Source: an uncultured Collinsella sp. (GTDB lineage: Bacteria > Actinomycetota > Coriobacteriia > Coriobacteriales > Coriobacteriaceae). From it: a stretch of DNA of 51,701 bases. The DNA lies in contig CABQAK010000011.1 in the NCBI GenBank assembly GCA_902462065.1, forward strand, positions 1 to 51,701. Direction: 5' to 3'. Both the position numbers and the translations under genes were made by a program. This document shows positions 26,265 through 34,559 of the stretch, in pieces; within the stretch, counting starts at the first letter, position 1, and the number at the start of each line of letters is the position of its first letter. The notes under the pieces are model-generated. The model had not been told where the DNA came from and made no database searches. It saw only the letters and a list, made by a program, of their open reading frames with translations.

Positions 26265-27158
26265 CTAGAGCAGGGTGACGCTAAAGCTACGTTTATCGGT
26301 AGCGCCGGGAGCCAAGGTGATGGTGTTGACCTTGTGCTCAAAGACGTCGTCCTCGGTGTCCATGGTGGTGTGACCGGTCCAAGGCTCGAGCGCTACAAAC
26401 GGAGCGTCGTTGGCGGCAGACCACACGCCAATGTACTTAAAGCCCTCAAAGTCGATCTTGACGCCATGGCCCGACTTGCGACCACGCAGCGTGAGCGTGG
26501 AACCCGGAGTATCGGTGAACATGATGGCATCGTTATCGAAGCTACGGTGTGTTATGGGCAGCACGTCAGAGTTATCGGGCGCCTTGTAGCTGCCCTCGAA
26601 CGTCATGAGGCCATCGGGCGTGATGATGGGGGCCTCGTTGGTCCAAGCCTCGGTAAATGCCAGCTCGTAATCCTCGAACGTCTCGTCCTCGGCACCGGGG
26701 GCGGGCACGTTAAATGCAGGGTGGCCGCCCACCGAGAACGGCAGGTCCACGTCGCCGGTGTTGGTAACGGCAAAGGTCTGCGTGAGCGCGGCGTCGCCGG
26801 TCAGGGCATAGGTCATGTTGAGCTTAAAGTGGTAGGGGAAAGCCTTGAGCGACTCAGGCGTATCGGTGATCTCGTACGTTACCGAGGAGCCGTCCTCCGA
26901 AACCTCGAGCAGCTTGTGCTCGACGATACGCGCGAGGCCGTGGCGCGGCATCTCGCAGGTGCCGGCTGCAGACGTCGCCGTGTTGTTGCGCAGCGATCCC
27001 ACGATGGGGAACAGGATAGGCGCGTGCTTGCCCCAAAAGGCGGGGTCGCCCTGCCACAGATACTCGTTGCCGTTGAGGGCAAGGCTCGTGAGCTGGGCTC
27101 CCATGGAATCGATGGCCGCGGTGAGGCCGCCGCGCTTGATGGTGGTGACGGTGGACAT
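26265..27158 (-). CDS. Aldose 1-epimerase family protein (LacX-like)
   Basis: 297-aa galactose-mutarotase-fold protein. Recognisable points are GAQLTSLALNGNEYLWQGDP, the first active-site His region RHGLAR, the second His in VGGHPAFNVP, and VALEPWTGH near the catalytic acid. It resembles the LacX subgroup more than GalM proper, so the sugar is uncertain. GGAGG lies 7 nt before the ATG at 27158; a frame back to 27182 is less likely. No sugar operon is adjacent; the neighbours are an amino-acid transporter and an unknown membrane protein. Confidence 0.87.
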   Translation of the reverse strand: MSTVTTIKRGGLTAAIDSMGAQLTSLALNGNEYLWQGDPAFWGKHAPILFPIVGSLRNNTATSAAGTCEMPRHGLARIVEHKLLEVSEDGSSVTYEITDTPESLKAFPYHFKLNMTYALTGDAALTQTFAVTNTGDVDLPFSVGGHPAFNVPAPGAEDETFEDYELAFTEAWTNEAPIITPDGLMTFEGSYKAPDNSDVLPITHRSFDNDAIMFTDTPGSTLTLRGRKSGHGVKIDFEGFKYIGVWSAANDAPFVALEPWTGHTTMDTEDDVFEHKVNTITLAPGATDKRSFSVTLL

Positions 27159-27237
27159 GCTACTTCCTCCAAAAGCAAACAATAGTGTCGAGGGCTATTG
27201 TGCCACTCTTGGCGGCAAGGGGAAGCGGCAGGCGCAG

Positions 27238-28104
27238 TTATTGAGCGATTGCGTAAAGGTCGAACCCGCCCTGCGGCGTGCTGTCGACCGTATCGGGCGC
27301 CTGCGAGTTAAAGCTCACGGGAACCATGCGCTTTGAGGCGCGGAAGCGCGTGCCATCGGTGGCGACGGGCGGCTCGTCGACCGTGAGCTCGTAGTCGCCG
27401 GGCTTGAGTTCGATGCCGTCGCCAGCGGAGTTAACATATTGATACTCGTCAATCGCCTGCCCCCTGAGTGTGCGGCCCACGATATGGATGAGCATCTGGC
27501 TGTCGCCGCGGGCGGTGTCCCATGTCGCACCGTCCTTGACCTCGACCGACACATGCACCGAGCGCGTGCGGCTGAGCGATTGCTCGACAGACATCTCGAC
27601 CTTGGCAGCATCTTTGCGCTGTTGCTCCACATGGCTCCAGACATTTCCGATCGCCGAGCAAGCGATGACGCCGGCCATGAAGGCGATGAGGATGGGACCG
27701 AGCGGAGAGCGGCGGCCCGCGTCTTCCTCGCGAGCCAGGTCGGGGCGATGCGTGGGCGCAGGCGCCTGAGCACCCTGCGCGGGCACGTCGAGTATGCTGA
27801 AGGATGCCGTGCTGCCGGGGTCGATGTTATGGCGCGGCTGCGGGGTCTTGGCCGGCGAGATGGACATGTCGGCCGGCTCACCGAGCGTGGCCGTGGCATC
27901 GGCTTTAGCCTCGTCGGCCTCGGCCTGGGCCCAGGCCTGTTCAAAGGTTAGGGGCTCGGCGGAGTCGGAAGCGGCGTCCGTCTCGACGGCATCGTTGCCG
28001 GTCTCGTCCTCGTCGCTCGACACGTCACGCGGCGCGGGCTCGTCCCACTCCTCGTCCGGAGCCTCGCCCTCGCTATACCACCATTCAAAGTTATCGATAT
28101 CCAT
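27238..28104 (-). CDS. Single-pass membrane protein of unknown function
   Basis: 288-aa protein not recognised as any family. The first ~130 residues are acidic and low in complexity (Glu, Asp, Ala, Pro; FEWWYSEGEAPDEEWDEPAP near the start), then one membrane helix (about 133-153, LGPILIAFMAGVIACSAIGN), then a ~130-residue, probably extracellular beta-rich domain (VHVSVEVKDG, GIELKPGDYELTVDEPP). Topology suggests a cytoplasmic acidic arm and an outer folded domain. It stands alone, 79 nt before the epimerase-like gene start. AAGGGG lies 10 nt from the ATG. Confidence 0.7.
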   Translation of the reverse strand: MDIDNFEWWYSEGEAPDEEWDEPAPRDVSSDEDETGNDAVETDAASDSAEPLTFEQAWAQAEADEAKADATATLGEPADMSISPAKTPQPRHNIDPGSTASFSILDVPAQGAQAPAPTHRPDLAREEDAGRRSPLGPILIAFMAGVIACSAIGNVWSHVEQQRKDAAKVEMSVEQSLSRTRSVHVSVEVKDGATWDTARGDSQMLIHIVGRTLRGQAIDEYQYVNSAGDGIELKPGDYELTVDEPPVATDGTRFRASKRMVPVSFNSQAPDTVDSTPQGGFDLYAIAQ

Positions 28105-28189
28105 ACGGGGCGCCCCTTAGGCCTCGCAAATAAACACTTGCTAGCCTTATACCCCCAGACGGCGCTGGAGCTCGTCGGCACAGACAGGA

Positions 28190-28254
28190 AAACCGTCACA
28201 ACATTCGACGCTTTTCCTCGATTTCGAGATTTTCATCGAATGTTGTGATGGTTT
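28190..28254. repeat. Long hairpin, core CGCTTTTC-N2-CGATTTCG, copy 1
   Basis: AAACCGTCACAACATTCGA (28190-28208) pairs with TCGAATGTTGTGATGGTTT (28236-28254), one G-T pair on the plus strand. The loop begins CGCTTTTC and contains its own small hairpin CTCGA-TT-TCGAG. The loop start is shared with the hairpin at 29702-29766. Confidence 0.75.
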
Positions 28255-28274
28255 GGGCGACTGGCTGGCAGCGC

Positions 28275-28307
28275 AATGTGACAAAGGGACGGTCTCTTTG
28301 TCACATT
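28275..28307. repeat. Palindromic repeat, family 3, copy 2
   Basis: AATGTGACAAAGGGAC-g-GTCTCTTTGTCACATT. Upstream of the MFS gene; the only copy not close to a stop codon. Confidence 0.85.
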
Positions 28308-28364
28308 CTGTTAGAGTTGCAGGAATTGAATCCCGTTTATTCATGCGACATTGGAGTGACAACC

Positions 28365-29618
28365 TTGACCGCCGCAACCACGCCTAAAAGCAAGTCAACC
28401 GCCGCCGCGCTCTCCCCCGCGCGCACCAAGCTCTGCCTGGCGCTGCTCGTACTGTTGGGATTCTCGCTCGGCTGCTCGGAGTTCGTGGTCATCGGCATCG
28501 AGAGCGACCTGGCGACAGAGCTCGGCATCTCACTTGCCACTGCGGGCCAGCTCATCAGCGTGTTCGCGCTCGTCTACGCTATCGCTACGCCGGTGCTTGC
28601 GCTCAGCACGGGGCGTTTTCGCCGCTACCAGCTGCTCGTGTGCTACAGCATCGTCTTTGTGCTTGGCAACCTGGTCATGGCGTTGGCGCCCAACTTCCAG
28701 GTGCTGTTTATTTCGCGCATTGTCCTGGGCTCCGTCTCGGGCGCACTGCTCGCCGTGGGCGTGACGTACATCCCCGAGCTTCTATCCCCGCAGCAAACTT
28801 CGCTCGCAATCTCGGTGGTATATGGTGCGTTTTCCGTGGCGATGGTCTTTGTGACCTCGATTGGCAAGTTTGTGGCCGACACGCTCGACTGGCACGTGGC
28901 CATGTACGGCACGCTGACCTTTGCCGTTCTGATCTGCGGAGCGCTCGTGGCGTTTATGCCGCGCGCCGGACAGACCGACGAGCCTGCCACCTTTCGCGAG
29001 CAGGCGGGCCTGCTACGCGAGCCGAGCATCATCACCGGCATGCTCATCTTTTTGTTTGGCGTGGGGTCGGTCTACGTTTTCTACGGCTACGTGACGCCTT
29101 ATCTAGAGCAGGTGTTGGGCATGGGCACGGTCGAAGCCAGTACCACGCTTATGGCCTACGGCGTGTTCTGCCTGATCTCGAACATCCTGGGCGGATGGAT
29201 CGATGCGCGCTTTGGCATGAAGGCGCTGCTTGTGACGTTTGTGCTGCAGGCTGCGGCGTTACTCGGGCTGTTTGCTGTGGGCGGCACCATGCCGCTCGCG
29301 CTGGTCTTTGTTTTTAGCTTGGCGCTGCTCATGTACCTGTTCTCGGTGTCGTGCATCACGCACTTTATGGACGTGGCACGCAGCCGCCATCCCAAGTCGA
29401 TGGTACTCGCAAGTTCGGTTGAGCCCATGGCGTTTAACGTCGGCATCTCGTTTGGCACCGCAGTGGGCGGCGCCGTGGTAAGCGGCGTTGGCATTGCGTA
29501 CGTGGGCGCAGTGGGCGCCGCGTTCTCGCTTGTGGCCTGGGCGCTCACACTGGTGACGATTAAGTTGGCTCGCTGGGAGCGCTGCCGTCAATCAGCACAG
29601 CCCCGGATGCAGGCATAG
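28365..29618 (+). CDS. MFS transporter (DHA1/AraJ-type efflux)
   Basis: 417-aa membrane protein with twelve predicted helices. FVVIGIESDLATELGIS in the first loop and the RFRRYQLLV loop after helix 2 fit the AraJ/DHA1 drug or sugar efflux group. The start is TTG at 28365-28367, with GGAG at 28353-28356 (8 nt spacing); the frame extends upstream across the palindrome at 28275, which is unlikely to be coding. It is a single plus-strand gene among minus-strand genes, with a long hairpin on each side. Substrate unknown. Confidence 0.88.
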   Translation: MTAATTPKSKSTAAALSPARTKLCLALLVLLGFSLGCSEFVVIGIESDLATELGISLATAGQLISVFALVYAIATPVLALSTGRFRRYQLLVCYSIVFVLGNLVMALAPNFQVLFISRIVLGSVSGALLAVGVTYIPELLSPQQTSLAISVVYGAFSVAMVFVTSIGKFVADTLDWHVAMYGTLTFAVLICGALVAFMPRAGQTDEPATFREQAGLLREPSIITGMLIFLFGVGSVYVFYGYVTPYLEQVLGMGTVEASTTLMAYGVFCLISNILGGWIDARFGMKALLVTFVLQAAALLGLFAVGGTMPLALVFVFSLALLMYLFSVSCITHFMDVARSRHPKSMVLASSVEPMAFNVGISFGTAVGGAVVSGVGIAYVGAVGAAFSLVAWALTLVTIKLARWERCRQSAQPRMQA

Positions 29619-29701
29619 GGGCGAACATAGCCCAAGGTGGCAAGCAACCGGTGAAAACCGCCCAATATGAGTATGTTTATCCGCCTGGAAGCTTCAGCAG
29701 T

Positions 29702-29766
29702 GCAATTTCGTGTACTTCAGATACACGCTTTTCTACGATTTCGTGTATCCGAAGTACACGAAATGC
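29702..29766. repeat. Long hairpin, core CGCTTTTC-N2-CGATTTCG, copy 2
   Basis: A 25-26-bp arm pair (29702-29727 with 29742-29766) made of CGTGTACTTCAGATACACG and its near complement, one mismatch and one bulge. Loop CTTTTCTACGATTT matches the loop start of the hairpin at 28190. It stands between the convergent ends of the MFS and PTS genes and could stop transcription both ways. Confidence 0.75.
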
Positions 29767-29780
29767 GCGTGGGGCAACTC

Positions 29781-29814
29781 AAAGGCGGCGACAGACGCAT
29801 TGTCTGCCGCCGCC
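29781..29814 (-). terminator. Hairpin terminator after PTS gene
   Basis: GGCGGCG-a-CAGAC ... GTCTG-c-CGCCGCC, a 12-bp GC-rich stem. On the minus strand it is followed only by TTTGAG, so termination may rely on the stem and on the hairpin at 29702. Confidence 0.55.
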
Positions 29815-29847
29815 TTCTACACCGGATTTTATAGATATGTGGGGCGT

Positions 29848-31410
29848 TTACTCCATGCCCAGCAGCTCGCGCATCTGGGTTGCGTAGTTAGATGCCATGT
29901 TGCCGTAGACAATCTGCACGCCGCCGTTAACATGCACGATGCCACGCGCTTCGAGCTTTTCGGTAAACTCGGCGTCATCAACCACCTTGTCACAGTCATT
30001 GAGCTGGATGCGCAGACGGGTGAAGCAGGCCTCGACAGACTTAATATTGTTGTCGCCGCCCACTGCCTCAACGATGGCGGGAATGAGGTCGCTGATCACG
30101 GTCTTGGGAGCCTTTTCGGCCTCATCGTCGGACTCTTCCTCGCGGCCGGGGGTCTTAAGGCCCTTCTTAAGAATGATGAACTTGAAGACGAAGTAGTACA
30201 CCACGAAGTAGATGGGGCCGAGGAACAGGATAACCTGCCAGTTGGAACCCTTTGCGGCGCCCATGATGCCATTAAAGATCAACGACAGGAGCGGGCCGCC
30301 GAAGGACGCGGAACCGGCCACGTTGAACTGCAGGATATAGGTCAGCGCATAGGCAAGACCAGCCATGAGAGCGTGGAACACGTAGAGGATGGGCGCGATA
30401 AACAGGAAGGAGTACTCGAGCGGCTCGGTAATGCCGGAGAGGATGCAAGGCACCACGATAGCGATCATGAGCGCTGCGGTCTTCTTCTTGTTCTTGGGAA
30501 GCGCCGTCTTGTAGAAGGCGAGTGCAGCGCCGGGCAGGCCGAACATGGCGAAGATAACCTTGCCGTTCATGACAAAACGGCTGACCTCGATGTTAAACGG
30601 CGTGCTAGGAGAGCCCAGGATCGCGTTGTAGATATTGATAGCGCCCTGAACAGTCTGGCCGTCGACAGTCTCGACGCCACCGAGCGACGTGAAGAAGAAC
30701 GGCAAATAGACAAAGTGATGCAGGCCAAAAGGCAGGAGCATGCGCTCGCCGGCGCCGTAGACAAATGCACCAAAGGCACCCGTAGTCTTGATGAACTCGG
30801 ACAGCGCACCGAGAGCGTTCTGAATAAACGGGAAAACAAAGGACATGACCAATGCGAGGATGCTGCATGAGAGCAGCGTTACCGCCGGAATAAAGCGCGT
30901 GCCGTTGAAGATAGAGAACACGGCAGGCAGCTCAATCTTGTAGTAACGGTTATGCAACCATGCGACGATTGCACCCACCAGAAGACCGCCGATAACGCCA
31001 GTGTCGAGCGTGGTGATGCCGAGGATCGTGCTCTGGCCCGTCGTAAGATTCGCGGGATCGATAACGCCAGTCGCCGTAAGGAACGTACCCATCACGGAGT
31101 TCATGCACATGTAGCCCAAAAAGCCACAAAGCGCCGCGGTAGCCTTCTCGGACTTGGCGAAGCCATAGGCGAGACAAATCGAGAAGATAACCGGGATGTT
31201 GTTCATAACGATGCCGGCAGCGGCCTTGAGAATCGAAAAGAAAATCGCAAAGCCCGGAGCAGCAAGCCAGGGAACAGCTGCCGTAAGGGTGGGGCTGGTA
31301 AAGGCATTGCCAAAGCCCTGAAGGATGCCGGCGATTGGCAGAATCAGCACGGGCGTCATGAGGACCTTGCCCAGGCGCTGGAACTTTGCCAGCAGCTCAT
31401 CTTTGTTCAT
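29848..31410 (-). CDS. PTS glucose/alpha-glucoside-type IICB component
   Basis: 520-aa membrane transporter that takes up and phosphorylates a sugar. The IIC domain comes first (GKVLMTPVLILPIAGILQGF, AGERMLLPFGLHHFVYLP, GITEPLEYSFLFIAP), then a linker and a IIB domain with the phosphorylated Cys462 in SVEACFTRLRIQLND. No IIA domain is attached or encoded nearby, so a separate glucose-type IIA must serve. It follows the GH4 gene by 82 nt on the same strand; that pairing points to a maltose- or other alpha-glucoside-type sugar (MalX/GlvC-like). GAGGGG lies 6 nt from the ATG. Confidence 0.93.
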   Translation of the reverse strand: MNKDELLAKFQRLGKVLMTPVLILPIAGILQGFGNAFTSPTLTAAVPWLAAPGFAIFFSILKAAAGIVMNNIPVIFSICLAYGFAKSEKATAALCGFLGYMCMNSVMGTFLTATGVIDPANLTTGQSTILGITTLDTGVIGGLLVGAIVAWLHNRYYKIELPAVFSIFNGTRFIPAVTLLSCSILALVMSFVFPFIQNALGALSEFIKTTGAFGAFVYGAGERMLLPFGLHHFVYLPFFFTSLGGVETVDGQTVQGAINIYNAILGSPSTPFNIEVSRFVMNGKVIFAMFGLPGAALAFYKTALPKNKKKTAALMIAIVVPCILSGITEPLEYSFLFIAPILYVFHALMAGLAYALTYILQFNVAGSASFGGPLLSLIFNGIMGAAKGSNWQVILFLGPIYFVVYYFVFKFIILKKGLKTPGREEESDDEAEKAPKTVISDLIPAIVEAVGGDNNIKSVEACFTRLRIQLNDCDKVVDDAEFTEKLEARGIVHVNGGVQIVYGNMASNYATQMRELLGME

Positions 31411-31432
31411 GGGATACCCCTCTTAAAGAAAC

Positions 31433-31463
31433 GGGGCGTGCAGCTCTACAGCCCACACGCCCC
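31433..31463 (-). promoter_or_regulatory. Hairpin between GH4 and PTS genes
   Basis: GGGGCGTG (31433-31440) pairs with CACGCCCC (31456-31463), followed on the minus strand by GTTTCTTT. It may be a leaky terminator or a processing stem setting the ratio of hydrolase to transporter. Confidence 0.5.
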
Positions 31464-31492
31464 ATAACAGTTATCAAGCGCTATGGAACTAG

Positions 31493-32818
31493 CTACTTAA
31501 GCTCCGGCCAGTAATCCTTATTGGCCTCGATGAGCTTGTCGAGCACTTTGCGAGCCTTCTTTGCGTCACCGACCAGACGATTAAGCGTGAGTGCCTGCAG
31601 GGCCTTCTCGTAGGAACCCTCCATCCAAGCCTCAACAGTCAGGCGCTCATAGGCGTACTGGTTCTCCATAAGGCCGCGATAGAAGGTGCCAATCTTGCCA
31701 ACAGCATAGGGCTGCGGGCCATTGGCGCCCACGCTTGCCGCGACCTCGACCATGGCGTCATCGGGCATACCCTCGATAATGCCGTTGTTGGGCACGATGA
31801 CAATGAAGGTCTTGTTGGTGTTGCGATAAATGGCCGAGGTGATTTCCACGATCATATCGCCATGAGCGTCGTTCTGCACAACCGAGGAGTTCTTTGCGGT
31901 ACCGACTTCGGCAACGCGCTTGCACTCGGCGAACACGCGCTTCTCACGACCGTTGATAACCTCGTCGGAGCGAGTGTAGTCGGGGTCGAGGTGAGCGACC
32001 TTGTACTCGGGATACAGATAGTACTGCAGATAAGTGTTGGGCAGATAGTCGGGGAAGTCCTCGAGCATGTCCTTGACCATGGCGTAGGTGTCGAGCCAGG
32101 ACTGGTCACGCTGCTCGGCATCGGCAGGAAGGAAGCCGTTCTTCTCCGTGTACTCCTTAATCTGCGGGACGAGGTCATGGCCCTCTTCATCGTAGATGTG
32201 CTTGAACCAACCGAAGTGATTGAGGCCAAAGTACACGGGCTCCGTCTTGCTCATATCGCGCCCGAGCAGGCGACCGTAAGAGCGCATGAGGTTGACGGGC
32301 TGATCGCAGATGTTGAGGACGCGATGCTCATCGGGCAGGACGCGCTCGAGACCATATGCCACAATAGCAGCCGGGTTGGTGTAGTTGATAATCCACGCCT
32401 CCGGGCTATGAGCGCGAACGTCGTTGACGATCTCAACCATGTCATGCATGGAGCGCATACCGTAAGCCATGCCGCCAGGGCCCACCGTTTCCTGGCCGAT
32501 GATTCCCATATGCAGCGGAATCTTCTCGTCCTTGCTACGCATCTCGTAGCCGCCGGTACGAATCTGGCAGAGAACAAAGTCGGCGTCGGTGTAAGCCTCG
32601 TCCTTATCGGTGGTGTAACCAAACTCCACACCGGGCTCCTCCTCGGCGAAGAGGATCTTGCCAAACTCGCCAATCGGGCGCTGGCGCTCGGCATCGATGT
32701 CATAGAGCATCACGCGGTTCAGCGGCAGAATGTCCATGTGCTTGGTCAGGGCTTTAAGAATGCCAGGGCACCACGTGGAGCCGCCGCCAACGATCACAAT
32801 ATTGAGCTTATCCTTCAT
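31493..32818 (-). CDS. GH4 6-phospho-glycosidase
   Basis: 441-aa NAD- and Mn-dependent glycoside hydrolase, family 4, cleaving the 6-phospho sugar delivered by the PTS. NAD loop IVIVGGGSTWCPGI (7-20), NYTNPAAIV, the Cys171-Asp172 metal/catalytic pair in NICDQP and His201 in FGLNHFGW are in place. The Cys-Asp pair and the PTS partner fit 6-phospho-alpha-glucosidases (GlvA/MalH); the CD-type motif argues against the beta-glucosidase (CelF) subgroup, but specificity is not proven. GGAGG lies 8 nt before the ATG. First gene of the two-gene operon, divergent from the RpiR regulator. Confidence 0.92.
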   Translation of the reverse strand: MKDKLNIVIVGGGSTWCPGILKALTKHMDILPLNRVMLYDIDAERQRPIGEFGKILFAEEEPGVEFGYTTDKDEAYTDADFVLCQIRTGGYEMRSKDEKIPLHMGIIGQETVGPGGMAYGMRSMHDMVEIVNDVRAHSPEAWIINYTNPAAIVAYGLERVLPDEHRVLNICDQPVNLMRSYGRLLGRDMSKTEPVYFGLNHFGWFKHIYDEEGHDLVPQIKEYTEKNGFLPADAEQRDQSWLDTYAMVKDMLEDFPDYLPNTYLQYYLYPEYKVAHLDPDYTRSDEVINGREKRVFAECKRVAEVGTAKNSSVVQNDAHGDMIVEITSAIYRNTNKTFIVIVPNNGIIEGMPDDAMVEVAASVGANGPQPYAVGKIGTFYRGLMENQYAYERLTVEAWMEGSYEKALQALTLNRLVGDAKKARKVLDKLIEANKDYWPELK

Positions 32819-33116
32819 GTTCCGTCCCTCCAGGGTTGGCTGATCGGTGTTCTCGAAGACCTTGGGCTCCGCGGTTGTCCTCGGCTTGCTTCGTTTCGAT
32901 TGATATTTTGCGACATAAGGTCATTTGTGAGTCCCCGTGTGTGCCAATGCGAAACGGGGACACATGATTTCGCTCACGACACAGATATGTGTAGGCAGAC
33001 ACGCGCGTTTGCCCAGTTCATGGGCAATAGGCAATCTTGACCGATTGCCGATTTCTCACCCGGCTACACAAAGCGGTACCATATGTACGGCGAGGTGCGA
33101 GGGGCTGAGACATCTT
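32819..33116. promoter_or_regulatory. Divergent control region of GH4-PTS and rpiR-type gene
   Basis: The 298-bp gap holds GTCCCCGT (32931-32938) and ACGGGGAC (32954-32961), extendable outward by TGT/ACA and TCA/TGA with bulges. An AT-rich stretch TGATATTTTGCGACATAAGG lies to its left, where the GH4 promoter would be expected. No textbook -35/-10 pair could be picked for either gene. The operator of the RpiR protein is probably here. Confidence 0.45.
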
Positions 33117-33866
33117 ATGAAAGATCAAGAATCTTTTTATGATCATGTGCGAGCTGGCGAGAGCAAGCTCAACGATCTCGAAGGCGAGATCATGCGCTAC
33201 ATCATCGAGCTGCGTGATGATATTGACGATGTCACGCTTAAGAGCGTTGCTGAACGGTTCTTCGTCGCTCCCAATACAATCGTCAGGCTTGCCCACAAGC
33301 TTGGCTTCTCGGGGTTTACGGAGCTCAAACAATCGTATTCCGCCTCGCTCGACCGCAATCGATTCACTATCGAGGCACTTCCTCTTGATACCCAGCTCGT
33401 ACAGACCAAAGATCTGCTTAACGACCGGGTCATCGATTCGGTTGTGAGTCTTATCCAGGACGCCTCGCATATCGTGTTCTTCTGCTCGGGCTTTTCGAAG
33501 TACCCGTGCCTTGAGATGGCTGAAAAGCTCAAAATTATGGGCAAGAACACCGATACGCTCAGTGAACGCCATGTCATGAGGCATTACGCAGAACTCCTCG
33601 GCAAAAACGACCTGGTCTTCAGCGTTTCCGTAAGCGGCGAGACGCAGGTGTCTATTGACGCCACATCGATAGCCAAAACGCGCGGATGCAAGGTCGTCAC
33701 GCTCACCGGCTTTTCTCGAAATTCTCTCTCGAAACTAGCCGACTACCCTATCTACACCGTGCAAAAAGAAATCCGCTTGGGCAGTATGGACCTCGACAGT
33801 CGATTGATGTTCTATTACGTTTTCGAATTGATATTTGAGCGCTACTTCAAACTGGCCAAGAAATAA
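33117..33866 (+). CDS. RpiR/MurR-family sugar-phosphate regulator
   Basis: 249-aa transcription factor: N-terminal RpiR helix-turn-helix (about 15-80, LKSVAERFFVAPNTIVRLAH) and C-terminal SIS domain (about 105-235; FFCSGFSKYPCLEMAEKL, SVSVSGETQVSIDA) that binds sugar phosphates. The ATG at 33117 has only a weak, distant GAGGGG; no better start was seen. It is divergent from the GH4-PTS operon, which it most likely controls using a 6-phospho sugar as signal (inference). Confidence 0.88.
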   Translation: MKDQESFYDHVRAGESKLNDLEGEIMRYIIELRDDIDDVTLKSVAERFFVAPNTIVRLAHKLGFSGFTELKQSYSASLDRNRFTIEALPLDTQLVQTKDLLNDRVIDSVVSLIQDASHIVFFCSGFSKYPCLEMAEKLKIMGKNTDTLSERHVMRHYAELLGKNDLVFSVSVSGETQVSIDATSIAKTRGCKVVTLTGFSRNSLSKLADYPIYTVQKEIRLGSMDLDSRLMFYYVFELIFERYFKLAKK

Positions 33867-33926
33867 AACTTGGCATGCGCCCGGCTTCGACTCTTTAGCA
33901 GCCTTCTATATGAAAGGTATCGTTCT

Positions 33927-34373
33927 ATGCAAGGCGTACTGTTTATCTGCCACGGGAACATCTGCCGCTCGACGATGGCTGAGTCGGTGTTTACCGAGCT
34001 GGTGCGGCGCGCCGGGCGCGCGGGCGAGTTTGTCATTGATTCCGCTGCGACCTCGACCGAGGAGATTGGCAACCCGCCACATCACGGTACCGTTGCCAAG
34101 CTACGCGAGGTCGGGATTCCCGTCGTCGCACATCGCGCACGTCAGGTGCGTCGCGCGGAGTATGGCGACTGGGACCATATTGTCTATATGGATGCTGAGA
34201 ACGCGCGTGGCCTGCGTCGCATCTTTGGCGACGACCCCGACGGCAAGATTACGCGCTTGCTCAATTGGACTGATCGCCCCGGCGACGTGGCCGATCCCTG
34301 GTACACCGGCAACTTCGATGTCACCTACCGCGACGTGCTCGCCGGCTGCACTGCTATGCTTGAGCAGCTGTAG
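33927..34373 (+). CDS. Low-molecular-weight protein-tyrosine phosphatase
   Basis: 148-aa cytoplasmic phosphatase. The CX5R loop is CHGNICRS (Cys8 to Arg14) in the normal N-terminal place, and the general acid is in ADPWYTG near residue 123. The first loop residue after Cys is His and the loop ends ST rather than the common SP. Start ATG at 33927 with AAAGG 8 nt upstream. It lies 60 nt after the RpiR gene on the same strand; a functional link is not evident. Confidence 0.92.
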   Translation: MQGVLFICHGNICRSTMAESVFTELVRRAGRAGEFVIDSAATSTEEIGNPPHHGTVAKLREVGIPVVAHRARQVRRAEYGDWDHIVYMDAENARGLRRIFGDDPDGKITRLLNWTDRPGDVADPWYTGNFDVTYRDVLAGCTAMLEQL

Positions 34374-34416
34374 GCGCTCGGGCGGCGCGGACACACGGGC
34401 CACGCCATCGGCATAA

Positions 34417-34486
34417 AACGAGCGTGGATTTTTTCCCACTTTGAGCGTTCGAGTGCGCTCTAAACGGGAGAAAATCCACGCTCGTT
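34417..34486. repeat. Long hairpin after phosphatase gene
   Basis: AACGAGCGTGGATTTT (from 34417) pairs with AAAATCCACGCTCGTT (to 34486), with inner CCC/GGG and a 28-nt loop holding GAGCG...CGCTC. A partial copy of the right arm, GGGAGAAAATCAACGCTC, follows at about 34495-34512. It may end transcription of the phosphatase gene. Confidence 0.75.
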
Positions 34487-34515
34487 ATCTCGGTGGGAGA
34501 AAATCAACGCTCATG

Positions 34516-34547
34516 AATGCGACAAAGGGACTGTCCCTTTGTCGCAT
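34516..34547. repeat. Palindromic repeat, family 3, copy 3
   Basis: ATGCGACAAAGGGAC-t-GTCCCTTTGTCGCAT, perfect 15-bp arms around one base. It ends 12 nt before the stop of the minus-strand ATPase gene. Confidence 0.87.
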
Positions 34548-34559
34548 CCGGGACTAGTC

